Of a stretch of DNA of 22,297 nt, positions 7,492-15,062 are shown in pieces. The stretch comes from Fidelibacterota bacterium (GTDB lineage: Bacteria > Fidelibacterota > Marinisomatia > Marinisomatales > TCS55). The position numbers and the translations under genes were made by a program. The stretch's first letter is position 1, and the number at the start of each line of letters is the position of its first letter. The stretch covers positions 23,796 to 46,092 of the forward strand of contig PBOO01000054.1 of NCBI GenBank assembly GCA_002724475.1, in the 5' to 3' direction. The notes beneath the pieces are model-generated. The model saw only the letters and a list, made by a program, of their open reading frames with translations. It was not told where the DNA came from and searched no databases.

Positions 7492-8910
7492 CTAATCATC
7501 ATTAAGCTTGAGTTCGAATGAGAATGTTGTACCTTCGCCTATTTTACTGTCAACCTCAATATTTGATCCATGAGCTTCAATGATATGCTTCACAATTGAA
7601 AGCCCTAAACCCGTACCACTTTTTACCCTACTTCTTGCTGTTACTGTTCGATAAAATCGTTCAAAGATTCTTTCAATTGATTCATCATCCATTCCAATCC
7701 CGGTATCCCTAATTGAAAAATTAACCTTTCCAGCTTCACTATTGATAGCTATTTCAATTTCACCATCATCAGTATATCGAATTGCATTTGATAGAAGATT
7801 ATCAAAGACTTGATGGATTCTATCGGGGTCAGCATCAACGTTTATATTATTTTTAGTGTTATTTGAAATATAAATTTTTAAATCTTTCTTATCTTTGCCT
7901 TCATTCGCATCTTTTACAAGCTCTTCAATAATTGGGATAATATTGACTTGTATAATATTCATAGTAAGCTCGCCCGTTTCAATCCTAGAAATATCTACAA
8001 GATCTGTCACTAAAACCTCTAGTCTGTTTATATTTTTCAATGCTCTCTTTAAGAAAGAACGGTTTACCTTTTTATCCTCAAGTGCACCTGAAAGTAAAGT
8101 TTCGATGTAGCCACTTATTGAGGCTATGGGTGTTTTAAGCTCATGCGTTACGTTGATTAAAAACTCTGAACGAACGTCACTCATTTTGATAATTTTTGCA
8201 ATATCTGCACCAAGAGTTTCTGCCATCTCGTTAACGCTTCTTGCCAATGCAGCAATCTCATCATTTCCAGGTACGCTTGATCTTACTGACCAGTCACCCA
8301 TTTTTATTTTTTCTGCAACTCTTGAAATGTTTCTGATCGGAGAAGTTACCCAGCGATCTACTAAAAAAGTGAAAATGATTAAAATTGTAGAGACTAAAAA
8401 TATTATTCTGTATTGATATCCTTGCCTAAGCGAAATCAATGATTTTGCAAAATCCATGGTTTGAGCTACTCGAATAAAGGAAGCCTTCTCTGCATTAATT
8501 TTCAAAGCAACATAAATGTATTCTTCTTTGAGTGTGCTACTGTATCTCGTAGCCACTCCAAATGCCTCTCGACTTGCCTGCAAAACCTCAGGTCGACTAA
8601 GGTGGTTATCCATCTTCATAACCTCATTTGAGCTCAATCCCGATTCACCTAAGACTTTACCATCTAGGGAAATTAAAGTGATACGTAAATTGGTTGCATT
8701 CGCATAGCTATCTGCAGCCTCGATCAGTGAAAGTTTAGAGTTTGAGGAGAGAAATAATGCAAAGGCATTTGCGTGCGAGAGTAGTCTGCTTGTTATTTCT
8801 TCTTTTACTTCACTATCAATTGAGCGATTAATAAAAAAGGTGGGAGTAAACATCCCAAATGAGAGAAGCAGTAGAAGTGTTAAAAATAATTTTTGTCGAA
8901 TTTTGAGCAA
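7492..8910 (-). CDS. Membrane sensor histidine kinase (PhoR/EnvZ type, HAMP)
   Basis: This is the sensor partner of the adjacent response regulator. The 472-residue protein has a transmembrane helix at about 8-28 and an extracytoplasmic sensing region of about 140 residues. A second helix lies at ~167-186 and a HAMP linker at ~187-240. The HisKA dimerisation helix has the phospho-accepting His256 in NVTHELKTP. The ATPase domain has an N box (DNLLSNAIRYT, 370-380), G1 (DTGIGM, 402-407) and G2 (GTGLGLSIV, 432-440). There is no cytoplasmic PAS domain, unlike classical PhoR. The start is TTG at 8910, 5 bp after the regulator's stop codon, with no good alternative seen. The signal is unknown. The downstream glycosyltransferases suggest an envelope or nutrient cue. 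Confidence 0.93.
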   Translation of the reverse strand: MLKIRQKLFLTLLLLLSFGMFTPTFFINRSIDSEVKEEITSRLLSHANAFALFLSSNSKLSLIEAADSYANATNLRITLISLDGKVLGESGLSSNEVMKMDNHLSRPEVLQASREAFGVATRYSSTLKEEYIYVALKINAEKASFIRVAQTMDFAKSLISLRQGYQYRIIFLVSTILIIFTFLVDRWVTSPIRNISRVAEKIKMGDWSVRSSVPGNDEIAALARSVNEMAETLGADIAKIIKMSDVRSEFLINVTHELKTPIASISGYIETLLSGALEDKKVNRSFLKRALKNINRLEVLVTDLVDISRIETGELTMNIIQVNIIPIIEELVKDANEGKDKKDLKIYISNNTKNNINVDADPDRIHQVFDNLLSNAIRYTDDGEIEIAINSEAGKVNFSIRDTGIGMDDESIERIFERFYRTVTARSRVKSGTGLGLSIVKHIIEAHGSNIEVDSKIGEGTTFSFELKLNDD

Positions 8911-8915
8911 TAAAA

Positions 8916-9599
8916 CTAGTTATTCTTTGGTCTGAATCTATAACCTACACCCTTAACAGTTTCAATCCAATTTTTATAACCCATGAGTTTTGTTCTTATG
9001 CGATTAATGTGAACATCAATAGTTCTATCAACCACATATACATCGTCTTCCCATATTGATGACAATAAGGATTCTCTAGAAAAAATGGTATTGGGGTGGT
9101 TCATAAAAAATGCGAGAAGCTCAAATTCTTTTCTTGGAAGAAATAACTCTTTTCCATCAACCTTTGCAATATAGGTATCTGTGTTAATCGATAACTCGCC
9201 ATATTTAACAACCTTACCTTTTTCTTTGATTTTTTCAATTCGTCTAAAAATTGCTTTGATTCTTGCACTTAAAATATGTGGGCTAAAAGGCTTCCTTAAA
9301 TAATCATCACCTCCATATTCCAAGCCTTTTATTTCATCAAATTCTCTATCCATTGCTGTAAGAAAAATGATAGGAACAGTGTTTCCTTGATCCCTAATTG
9401 TTTTACAAACCTCATACCCATCTTTAGCAGGCATCATGATATCTAAAATAATTAAATCAGGATTTTTTTCAAGTTTTTTGAGCGCGTTCACTCCATCACT
9501 AGCTGTTATACAGCGCATGCCTTGCTTTTCAAGATTATAGCGAATGATATTTCTGATATCCTTTTCATCATCAACAATTAATATTAGTTTTTCATTCAT
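8916..9599 (-). CDS. OmpR/PhoB-family response regulator
   Basis: The 227-residue protein has a receiver domain with the acidic pair D10-D11, phosphorylation site D53 (LIILDIMMP), T81 and K103 (LRKPF). A winged-helix DNA-binding domain spans ~130-225 and ends in the family-typical ETVKGVGYRFRP. It should be phosphorylated by the adjacent kinase and bind tandem direct repeats. GAGG sits 11 bases before the ATG at 9599. Three 7-bp repeats at 11-bp spacing (9722-9750) lie upstream and are a plausible autoregulatory site. This is the first gene of a six-gene operon whose other members are the kinase and four glycosyltransferases. Whether it is the phosphate regulator PhoB or another paralogue cannot be decided, because no pst or phoU genes are in the window. 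Confidence 0.93.
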   Translation of the reverse strand: MNEKLILIVDDEKDIRNIIRYNLEKQGMRCITASDGVNALKKLEKNPDLIILDIMMPAKDGYEVCKTIRDQGNTVPIIFLTAMDREFDEIKGLEYGGDDYLRKPFSPHILSARIKAIFRRIEKIKEKGKVVKYGELSINTDTYIAKVDGKELFLPRKEFELLAFFMNHPNTIFSRESLLSSIWEDDVYVVDRTIDVHINRIRTKLMGYKNWIETVKGVGYRFRPKNN

Positions 9600-9721
9600 T
9601 CTATAAATTACCTCAAATGTTTTTTCCTGATTGAATCATCAGTTGCATTGAAGTTTCAAGGTGTGATAAGCATTGATGTGAAAAGTACATGACTATATAC
9701 TACGAAGGTAGCCTGATATGC

Positions 9722-9750
9722 ATTTAAACTGTATGTAAATTTTATATAAA
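9722..9750 (-). promoter_or_regulatory. Three tandem 11-bp-spaced repeats, Pho-box-like operator upstream of the two-component operon
   Basis: Read on the minus strand, the sequence is TTTATAT, AAAA, TTTACAT, ACAG, TTTAAAT. That is three 7-mers fitting TTTAnAT, separated by 4-base spacers, at an exact 11-bp period. PhoB/OmpR-type winged-helix regulators bind 7-bp direct repeats with 4-bp spacers. A TATATA hexamer at 9694-9699 lies 22 bp downstream and could be the -10 of the operon promoter. The composition is AT-rich, so chance cannot be excluded. The repeats start directly behind the stop codon of the preceding LolA-like gene. Confidence 0.45.
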
Positions 9751-10539
9751 CTAAAATTTCAATCTCTTTAAATATTTTTCAGAAAAACTACTGTCTTTAA
9801 GGCCTTGATCATACTCTACCTTAATAACCTCAAGAGTTGTTGAATTGCCATTTTCAAGGTTGCGCATTATTCTTTTTACGGGAGTCCAATAGCTATTATT
9901 TTTAACATACTCTGGAATTTCTAATATTCTAATTTTTATACCATCCTTGTTAAAATATTCAATTTTTCTAATTAGATACTTCCCATCATCCACCCAAATT
10001 ATTCGAGAATTTTTTGAATCTCTTTTTAACAGATAGCATTCGTTACCAAAGCAATAATCCTTTTTGAAAAATTTATAATTCTCATACTCCATATCACCTT
10101 CGATAATATCTCCATATGTAAATTCTGTTCCCTGGAACTTTCGACTGCTCTCCGATGGCTTTATGCGCTTTACCTTTCTAAGCCTAGGAACATAAAGCCA
10201 TTGGTCATTTTTTAGTTCATCAATCCAATTCCAATTTAATAGGGCAAGACCTCTTACTTCTTTTGGCTCTATAAAGCGCAACAATAGCTTTGATTTAAAT
10301 TTGCCATCCTCATACCTCTTTTCTAAATGATTCATTAGTCTATAATGGGAGTCTTTCGTTATTTTTTTATTTTTTGAATTAAGTGTAACCTTTATTTCCA
10401 TTTCAATATCAACGGGTTGAGCGTGTTGATTCATCTTAAAAACAATGCTGTCAATTGACTCCTGCGCTTGAAGAAGGGTAAAAACAAAAAATAAAAAATA
10501 TTTATTCCTGTGATTTAGAAGTTGTATAGCAAACCCCAT
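9751..10539 (-). CDS. LolA-like periplasmic protein (outer membrane lipoprotein-sorting family), copy 2
   Basis: The 262-residue protein has a signal peptide whose likely cut is LLQA|QES (A25|Q26), then a LolA/LolB-like half-barrel domain (LolA_like, PF17131 type). Visible family blocks are LRFIEPKEVRGLALL (~87-101), WLYVPRLRKVKRI (114-126), GTEFTYGDI (137-145), and the C-terminal YDQGLKDSSFSEKYLKRL. The same blocks occur in the paralogue at 11796-12548. Such proteins carry hydrophobic cargo through the periplasm, and next to MMPL transporters they are thought to receive its substrate. The start overlaps the barrel gene by 25 bp (10515-10539) and no better in-frame start is seen. It is the last gene of the MMPL cluster. 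True lipoprotein sorting is less likely than cargo handling for the adjacent transporter. Confidence 0.78.
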   Translation of the reverse strand: MGFAIQLLNHRNKYFLFFVFTLLQAQESIDSIVFKMNQHAQPVDIEMEIKVTLNSKNKKITKDSHYRLMNHLEKRYEDGKFKSKLLLRFIEPKEVRGLALLNWNWIDELKNDQWLYVPRLRKVKRIKPSESSRKFQGTEFTYGDIIEGDMEYENYKFFKKDYCFGNECYLLKRDSKNSRIIWVDDGKYLIRKIEYFNKDGIKIRILEIPEYVKNNSYWTPVKRIMRNLENGNSTTLEVIKVEYDQGLKDSSFSEKYLKRLKF

Positions 10540-11792
10540 CGAATGTGACTGAAATCCTCCATTAGTGTAAATGGATTAATTGGGCTTTCATTTCCCTTGA
10601 ACTGCGTTGTTGCTAATTCAATTTTCCAGTTAAGTATAGGAGAATATCCAATGCCGACACTGATCATCAATCCAGTTTCGCTTAGGTTTGTCATTATAGA
10701 TCCACTAATGTCAAGCTGATCATCCATCAATACTCCAGATGAGCTTACAAGCAGTGCTCGATCAGTGAACATTGCAAAAGGGGTACCCATACCTGGTGAA
10801 AATTCAGGAATGGGAAGCTCCATTGGCTCATTGGATTCAGGTGCAACCCAATTACTTTTATTATTAATGAGCTCACTACCAATAAATTGTGCAGATAACA
10901 TTAAATCATTTTCTGTAGTATACTCAAATTGAACCACAAATTGCGAGTATATGATTTCCTGGTTTAGGAGATACTTTAAACTTTCCTTATCATCTTCAAT
11001 TGGCTTATTAATTGTACGATATAGAGCTCCCTCCGCTCGAAGCGTAAAATCACCAATGAATGACACAAGATCGGTTCCGTATACTGAAGTTTTTCTATAG
11101 CCTAAATCAAAAGTGCTTTCCTTGAAGTCAGAGGAAAACGCACCCCTGAAAACACTAGGTATTCTATCTATCCCATTAAAAAAAGAGAAGCTCACATCGC
11201 TATCCAGTAATGAAGTTTGAAATCGAAATCCATATTCAGTTTCATTTTCTATTTTATGATTGATATTTGGTTTCAAATCTGGTGCCAGCGGAAAATCATC
11301 TTCAGCATATGGTATTCTATTAGGTGAGAATTTTGGCTGTAACACTAATTCAACTTGATAGCTCTCTGAGTAAAAAATTGATGATAATGATAGACTGCCA
11401 ATCTTTTTTCCAGCATCTGCCTTGAACATATAATAGTAGTCGTATGAATTCAAGTTATCAGTAGGATTAATTACGTCTACTGATCCCCATGAATGTATTT
11501 GTTTTCCGGCTTTAATTTCTCCCCAACTTGGGTAGAAAGAAATATATGCTTCTCGCAGAGTAAATAACGGTTCTTTGCTTAAATATCTATATTCTAATCC
11601 AGACGTTGTTTTAATATCAAAGGCATTAAAAGAATGATCTATTTGAAACGAGAGCAAGCGAAATGGTAGGTCAATTTGAGATCTGTCTGAAGTGCGAGTC
11701 ATTACATAAGGATTGATCTCACCAGTGATGCTTGTTTGGCACCATAAAAAAAATGAATTCAATAATACCAAAATTATTTTTTTGACAGGCAT
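10515..11792 (-). CDS. Outer-membrane beta-barrel protein of the MMPL/LolA cluster
   Basis: The 425-residue protein starts with a signal peptide (likely FFLWC|QTS, C18|Q19). It continues as alternating amphipathic strands with aromatic girdles and ends in RWGLLYNF, the terminal Phe of BAM substrates. The N-terminal part has a stretch, REAYISFYPSWGEIKAGKQ followed by a SWGSVDVINPTD-like segment. It resembles DUF1302-type barrels that accompany MMPL exporters, but the protein is shorter than usual for that family, so I leave the family open. It lies between two LolA-like genes, with a 3-bp gap to the upstream one and a 25-bp overlap with the downstream one. It probably forms the outer-membrane exit or insertion point of the pathway. 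Confidence 0.75.
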   Translation of the reverse strand: MPVKKIILVLLNSFFLWCQTSITGEINPYVMTRTSDRSQIDLPFRLLSFQIDHSFNAFDIKTTSGLEYRYLSKEPLFTLREAYISFYPSWGEIKAGKQIHSWGSVDVINPTDNLNSYDYYYMFKADAGKKIGSLSLSSIFYSESYQVELVLQPKFSPNRIPYAEDDFPLAPDLKPNINHKIENETEYGFRFQTSLLDSDVSFSFFNGIDRIPSVFRGAFSSDFKESTFDLGYRKTSVYGTDLVSFIGDFTLRAEGALYRTINKPIEDDKESLKYLLNQEIIYSQFVVQFEYTTENDLMLSAQFIGSELINNKSNWVAPESNEPMELPIPEFSPGMGTPFAMFTDRALLVSSSGVLMDDQLDISGSIMTNLSETGLMISVGIGYSPILNWKIELATTQFKGNESPINPFTLMEDFSHIRWGLLYNF

Positions 11793-11795
11793 CGT

Positions 11796-12548
11796 TTATT
11801 TAGGCAGTCTTTTTAAGTTTTTTTCCTGAAATAATGAGGACTTTATGCCTTGATCAACCTCTATTTTATCAAAGATAACCTTAGTGGTGTGCTTTTTTTG
11901 AACATTTTCAACATCAATCTGACTCATTACATAATAGTCTTTTATCTTTTTGTGCAAAAATCTTTTTTTCTTTATTAGCTCTCCCCTTTTATCGAACGAC
12001 TCTTCTTTTATGATATTTAATGTTGATTTGTCAATCCAGGATGTATGTTTTGAATAGGTTGATTTTGCATCAACACCTGGAAAAACATCAATGACATAAC
12101 AATCAATATTGCTAACCACTTCATCGTTTAAGCGTTTATATGTATGGTGTTTTAATTCTCTATTGGATAAATCTTCATAACTTAAATCTGAAGCCATAAA
12201 TGAGTCGCCTTTTCTTTTTGATGAAATTCTGCGAATTTTTTTGAACTCTGGTAACCACATTCTCATTTCATCATCTTTATCGGAATGTTCAATTTTTAAA
12301 AAAGCAACTCCTCTATCATCCTTTGGTTCAATAAACCAAGTAATTTGCTTTTCAGAGCCATTTAGAATTTGGGAGATCATTTTATTGGTGCGGCTTTTGC
12401 CTTTAGAGTTAGTCAAAACCATTGTCGTTTCGTTTCTCATGTCTGAAGGAGAAGAGAGCTTATCGATCATGATAGCTATCTCTTTTCCTGTTTGACTAAA
12501 ACACGTTGTGCTAATCAAAAAATTTAATAAAATAGTTTTTGTACTCAT
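11796..12548 (-). CDS. LolA-like periplasmic protein (outer membrane lipoprotein-sorting family), copy 1
   Basis: The 250-residue protein has a signal peptide with likely cleavage TTCFS|QTG (S18|Q19). The LolA-like domain shows the same landmarks as copy 2: WFIEPKDDRGVAFL (71-84), MWLPEFKKIRRI (97-108), FMASDLSYEDL (117-127), and C-terminal VDQGIKSSLFQEKNLKRL. It is expected to be periplasmic and to shuttle a hydrophobic ligand from the MMPL protein, whose stop codon lies 24 bp upstream. The ATG at 12548 has an AAAGG site about 6 bases before it. Overall it is only moderately similar to copy 2, so the two may bind different partners or act at different steps. Confidence 0.8.
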   Translation of the reverse strand: MSTKTILLNFLISTTCFSQTGKEIAIMIDKLSSPSDMRNETTMVLTNSKGKSRTNKMISQILNGSEKQITWFIEPKDDRGVAFLKIEHSDKDDEMRMWLPEFKKIRRISSKRKGDSFMASDLSYEDLSNRELKHHTYKRLNDEVVSNIDCYVIDVFPGVDAKSTYSKHTSWIDKSTLNIIKEESFDKRGELIKKKRFLHKKIKDYYVMSQIDVENVQKKHTTKVIFDKIEVDQGIKSSLFQEKNLKRLPK

Positions 12549-12572
12549 GTTTAACCTTTAATTATTTTGATA

Positions 12573-14903
12573 TTAATCTAAGTCTGCTTGAATTAATCGT
12601 TTTTTAAGAAGCTCTGTAATAGCAGAAAGAATTGTAAGCGTTCCAAGGGATGTTGAAAGCATTGCAAACACCATCAAACCCCCTATGTATTGTATCGGTA
12701 CAAAGGATGAGAAAACCAAAGCACCAAAGCCCATATTTGAAGCTGCATCCAAAACAATAGGGTACCCAACATCTTCTACTACTTCCTTGCTTACTTTTTT
12801 GCTGCTTATTGTCCTTGAGAGTCTTCTATATTGTGAAATATAGTGAATAGCAAAGTCGACACCTACTCCAATAATTATTGAAGAGAGTATTGCGGTCACA
12901 TGGCTTAATTCAATTCCAAAAAAACCCATAAATCCAAAATTTATAATTACAGCAGCAGATAGCGGCACCACCGCTAAAATACCCCACAAAATTCTCTTGA
13001 AGAAAAATGAAGCAAGTATTCCTACCACTAACAAAGAAGCAAAAATGCTAATAAAAGATGATCTTACAATCATGATTACTAAATCTCTAAAAACAACAAT
13101 CATTCCAGTAACATCAATTTTAGAATCTTTGTTAAAGTTGTTTTCAATATGATCGTTTAATTTGTTGGTATAAGAAAAGATTTGTTCTGTAGACATAACA
13201 TCTGCAAACGCTGTAATAAGTCCAATTTTATATTCATAATCCACTAATGCTTCAAAATCCTCTGGATTGCCTGACATAGAATACATCGTGAAAAGATTAT
13301 TTATTTTGCCGCGATTATCAGGAATGATTTCATAATTTTTGTCATCATTCATTACTGTCCGGTGCATTTGTTTCACCACATCAGCAATTGAAAAACTGGT
13401 AGACACCTGTTCATTTTTTTCCATGAAGCTTTGCAAGGTGCTCATATCTTGTAGCGTTGTTGGATCTTTTAAATCTCCTTCAATTCTAACGCGAATGTCT
13501 ACAGTGCCGTTCATTTCATCATCCATAAAATCCATACTGTCTCTAATCTCCGTACCAGGCTTAAAGAAATTTCTCATGTTCACATCAACAGTGACTTGAA
13601 AAACTCCGAACAGAGCAATACCAACTATAGTTAGACCTGTTGCTAGTACACGCTTAGGATGGTACAAGACAGCTGTGCCAAGCATATTGACTATTTTTTC
13701 AAAAAAACTTGGCTTAGTAAAGGCGCTTGAATTCGCATCCCATTTCTTCAAACCGATAACAGAAGGAAGAAGTAGCGAACTCAAAAACCACGCCCAAAAG
13801 ATACCAATGGACATTGAAATACCATAACCTATCAAGGGCTGAATTGGAGACGTGGTCATAATTAAAAAAGCTGAAATGGTCGTTACTGTTGTAATAAAGA
13901 TTGGGATAATAAGCGCATCCATTGTTGCTGCAACTGCCTTCCTTGAGTCTTTTTTAATTCGCATCTCTCTGAAAAATTTGGAAACAATATGAACGCCATC
14001 TGAATTGGCAATTGTTAATAAAATAATTGGCATAGATGTATTTGCTAATGTAAATAAGAATTTATTAGATCCTGTGAAATAGTAAATCCATCCCATCGCA
14101 CCAACCATTGCTACTAACGATAGAACTATAACCATTAATACCATGGATACCCCAGCAATACTTCTAAGATTTAAAAGCAGAGTACAAATCATGATCAATA
14201 AACCAAAGCGCATTAAGCTGAATGCATCGTTACGTATCAATCCCGGCATTATACCTGAAATGTAAGCGTTACCGCCGAAGTGAACTTCGTAGTCCTGAAG
14301 AATAATGCCAGCTTCCTTTACAACTGTTCTTGAAAAATTGTCAAACGTTTCATTGCTATAAGGTTGCGCGGTTAAAGCAAAATATTCATTATTTTCACTG
14401 ACAAATCTTTTTTTCAATGATGGATTTTTATCAAGATATTCTTGAATCTCATCAATCTCTTGTTGTGTAAGCATTCGCTCAGACTGTATAACATCAACCT
14501 CCATAAAATCATCTATGTTGTCAATTCGATTTGCACTGGTTAATGAAAACACTTCTTCAATATCATTTTTTGATTCAAGGGTTTTTGTCAAATCCCAAAG
14601 GGCTGCAAATGCCTTTGGGTTGAAGATTGACTCATTTTTTGAACCAAATGAAATATAAATTAGCTCAGTACTTCCAAATTCGTCTTGTATATCATCCCAT
14701 GAAATTTTTGATTCAAGGTCAGAGGGTAAAAGCTTCATCATATCATCATCTATAATAAATGAAAAAGCTCCAATCCCAACAAATGCTGTTGCTAATAGAG
14801 AAAGAAATATTGATCTCAACGGGTGATTTAGACTTTGATTTATAAACCAACTTCGCATCGGATGGGAAGAGTATTTTTTATTAATATCGTTTGAATAGTT
14901 CAT
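12573..14903 (-). CDS. MMPL/RND-superfamily transporter
   Basis: This inner-membrane, proton-driven exporter or lipid flippase-like protein has ~776 residues and the duplicated RND layout. There is one helix (~32-52), a large periplasmic domain (~53-228), five helices (~230-382), one helix (~420-438), a second periplasmic domain (~439-608) and five helices (~612-765), twelve in all. The proton-relay aspartates are placed as in the family: IANSDGVHIV in the first half (~299-308) and GVGVDFAIHY in the second (~680-689). The ATG at 14903 is preferred over the adjacent TTG at 14906. No strong Shine-Dalgarno site is seen. It is the first gene of a cluster with two LolA-like proteins and a barrel. 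Substrate is unknown, and a lipid or other hydrophobic molecule is the best inference. Confidence 0.87.
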   Translation of the reverse strand: MNYSNDINKKYSSHPMRSWFINQSLNHPLRSIFLSLLATAFVGIGAFSFIIDDDMMKLLPSDLESKISWDDIQDEFGSTELIYISFGSKNESIFNPKAFAALWDLTKTLESKNDIEEVFSLTSANRIDNIDDFMEVDVIQSERMLTQQEIDEIQEYLDKNPSLKKRFVSENNEYFALTAQPYSNETFDNFSRTVVKEAGIILQDYEVHFGGNAYISGIMPGLIRNDAFSLMRFGLLIMICTLLLNLRSIAGVSMVLMVIVLSLVAMVGAMGWIYYFTGSNKFLFTLANTSMPIILLTIANSDGVHIVSKFFREMRIKKDSRKAVAATMDALIIPIFITTVTTISAFLIMTTSPIQPLIGYGISMSIGIFWAWFLSSLLLPSVIGLKKWDANSSAFTKPSFFEKIVNMLGTAVLYHPKRVLATGLTIVGIALFGVFQVTVDVNMRNFFKPGTEIRDSMDFMDDEMNGTVDIRVRIEGDLKDPTTLQDMSTLQSFMEKNEQVSTSFSIADVVKQMHRTVMNDDKNYEIIPDNRGKINNLFTMYSMSGNPEDFEALVDYEYKIGLITAFADVMSTEQIFSYTNKLNDHIENNFNKDSKIDVTGMIVVFRDLVIMIVRSSFISIFASLLVVGILASFFFKRILWGILAVVPLSAAVIINFGFMGFFGIELSHVTAILSSIIIGVGVDFAIHYISQYRRLSRTISSKKVSKEVVEDVGYPIVLDAASNMGFGALVFSSFVPIQYIGGLMVFAMLSTSLGTLTILSAITELLKKRLIQADLD

Positions 14904-15062
14904 CAATAAAGAATTTGTCTTAAAAGGGGTTTTTAAAAAATATAGAATGAAAGTTTTTTAAAAATCTATTTTATAGGTAAAAATTTAAATTGATTACGAA
15001 ATCACCTTAAAGGACTTTTATGAAATTGTAAGAGAATGCGATAAATTTGTTTCACTGATTTT
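14904..15062. other. Divergent intergenic region between MMPL cluster and thiamine kinase operon
   Basis: These 159 bp hold both upstream regions. TTTTTAAAAAA (14930-14940) and TTTTTTAAAAA (14954-14964) form an exact 11-bp inverted repeat around 13 bases. A strong AAAGGA (15009-15014) precedes ATG AAA TTG TAA at 15020-15031, a three-codon mini-ORF ahead of the thiamine kinase gene. I looked for the conserved CTGAGA and ACCTGA parts of a TPP riboswitch and found none. Confidence 0.35.

Noticed and set aside
8126..8416. A 96-codon open frame on the plus strand inside the sensor kinase gene
   Set aside because: It is antisense to the HAMP/HisKA part of a well-supported kinase gene, has no domain pattern and no ribosome site. 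Similar antisense frames at 4130-4315, 7895-8110, 8516-8707, 12241-12495, 13339-13599, 20942-21136 and 21393-21638 were dropped for the same reason.
8916..9599. Naming the regulator and kinase phoB and phoR
   Set aside because: The family and the upstream repeats fit, but the kinase lacks the PAS domain of PhoR and no phosphate-uptake genes are nearby, so the specific name is not supported.
10515..11792. Naming the barrel a DUF1302 protein or a phosphate-selective porin
   Set aside because: Only a short N-terminal stretch resembles DUF1302 proteins and the length is lower than usual, so I kept a general barrel call.
14904..15062. TPP riboswitch ahead of the thiamine kinase gene
   Set aside because: The conserved THI-box pieces are absent on the plus strand and the region is too AT-rich for the known fold.
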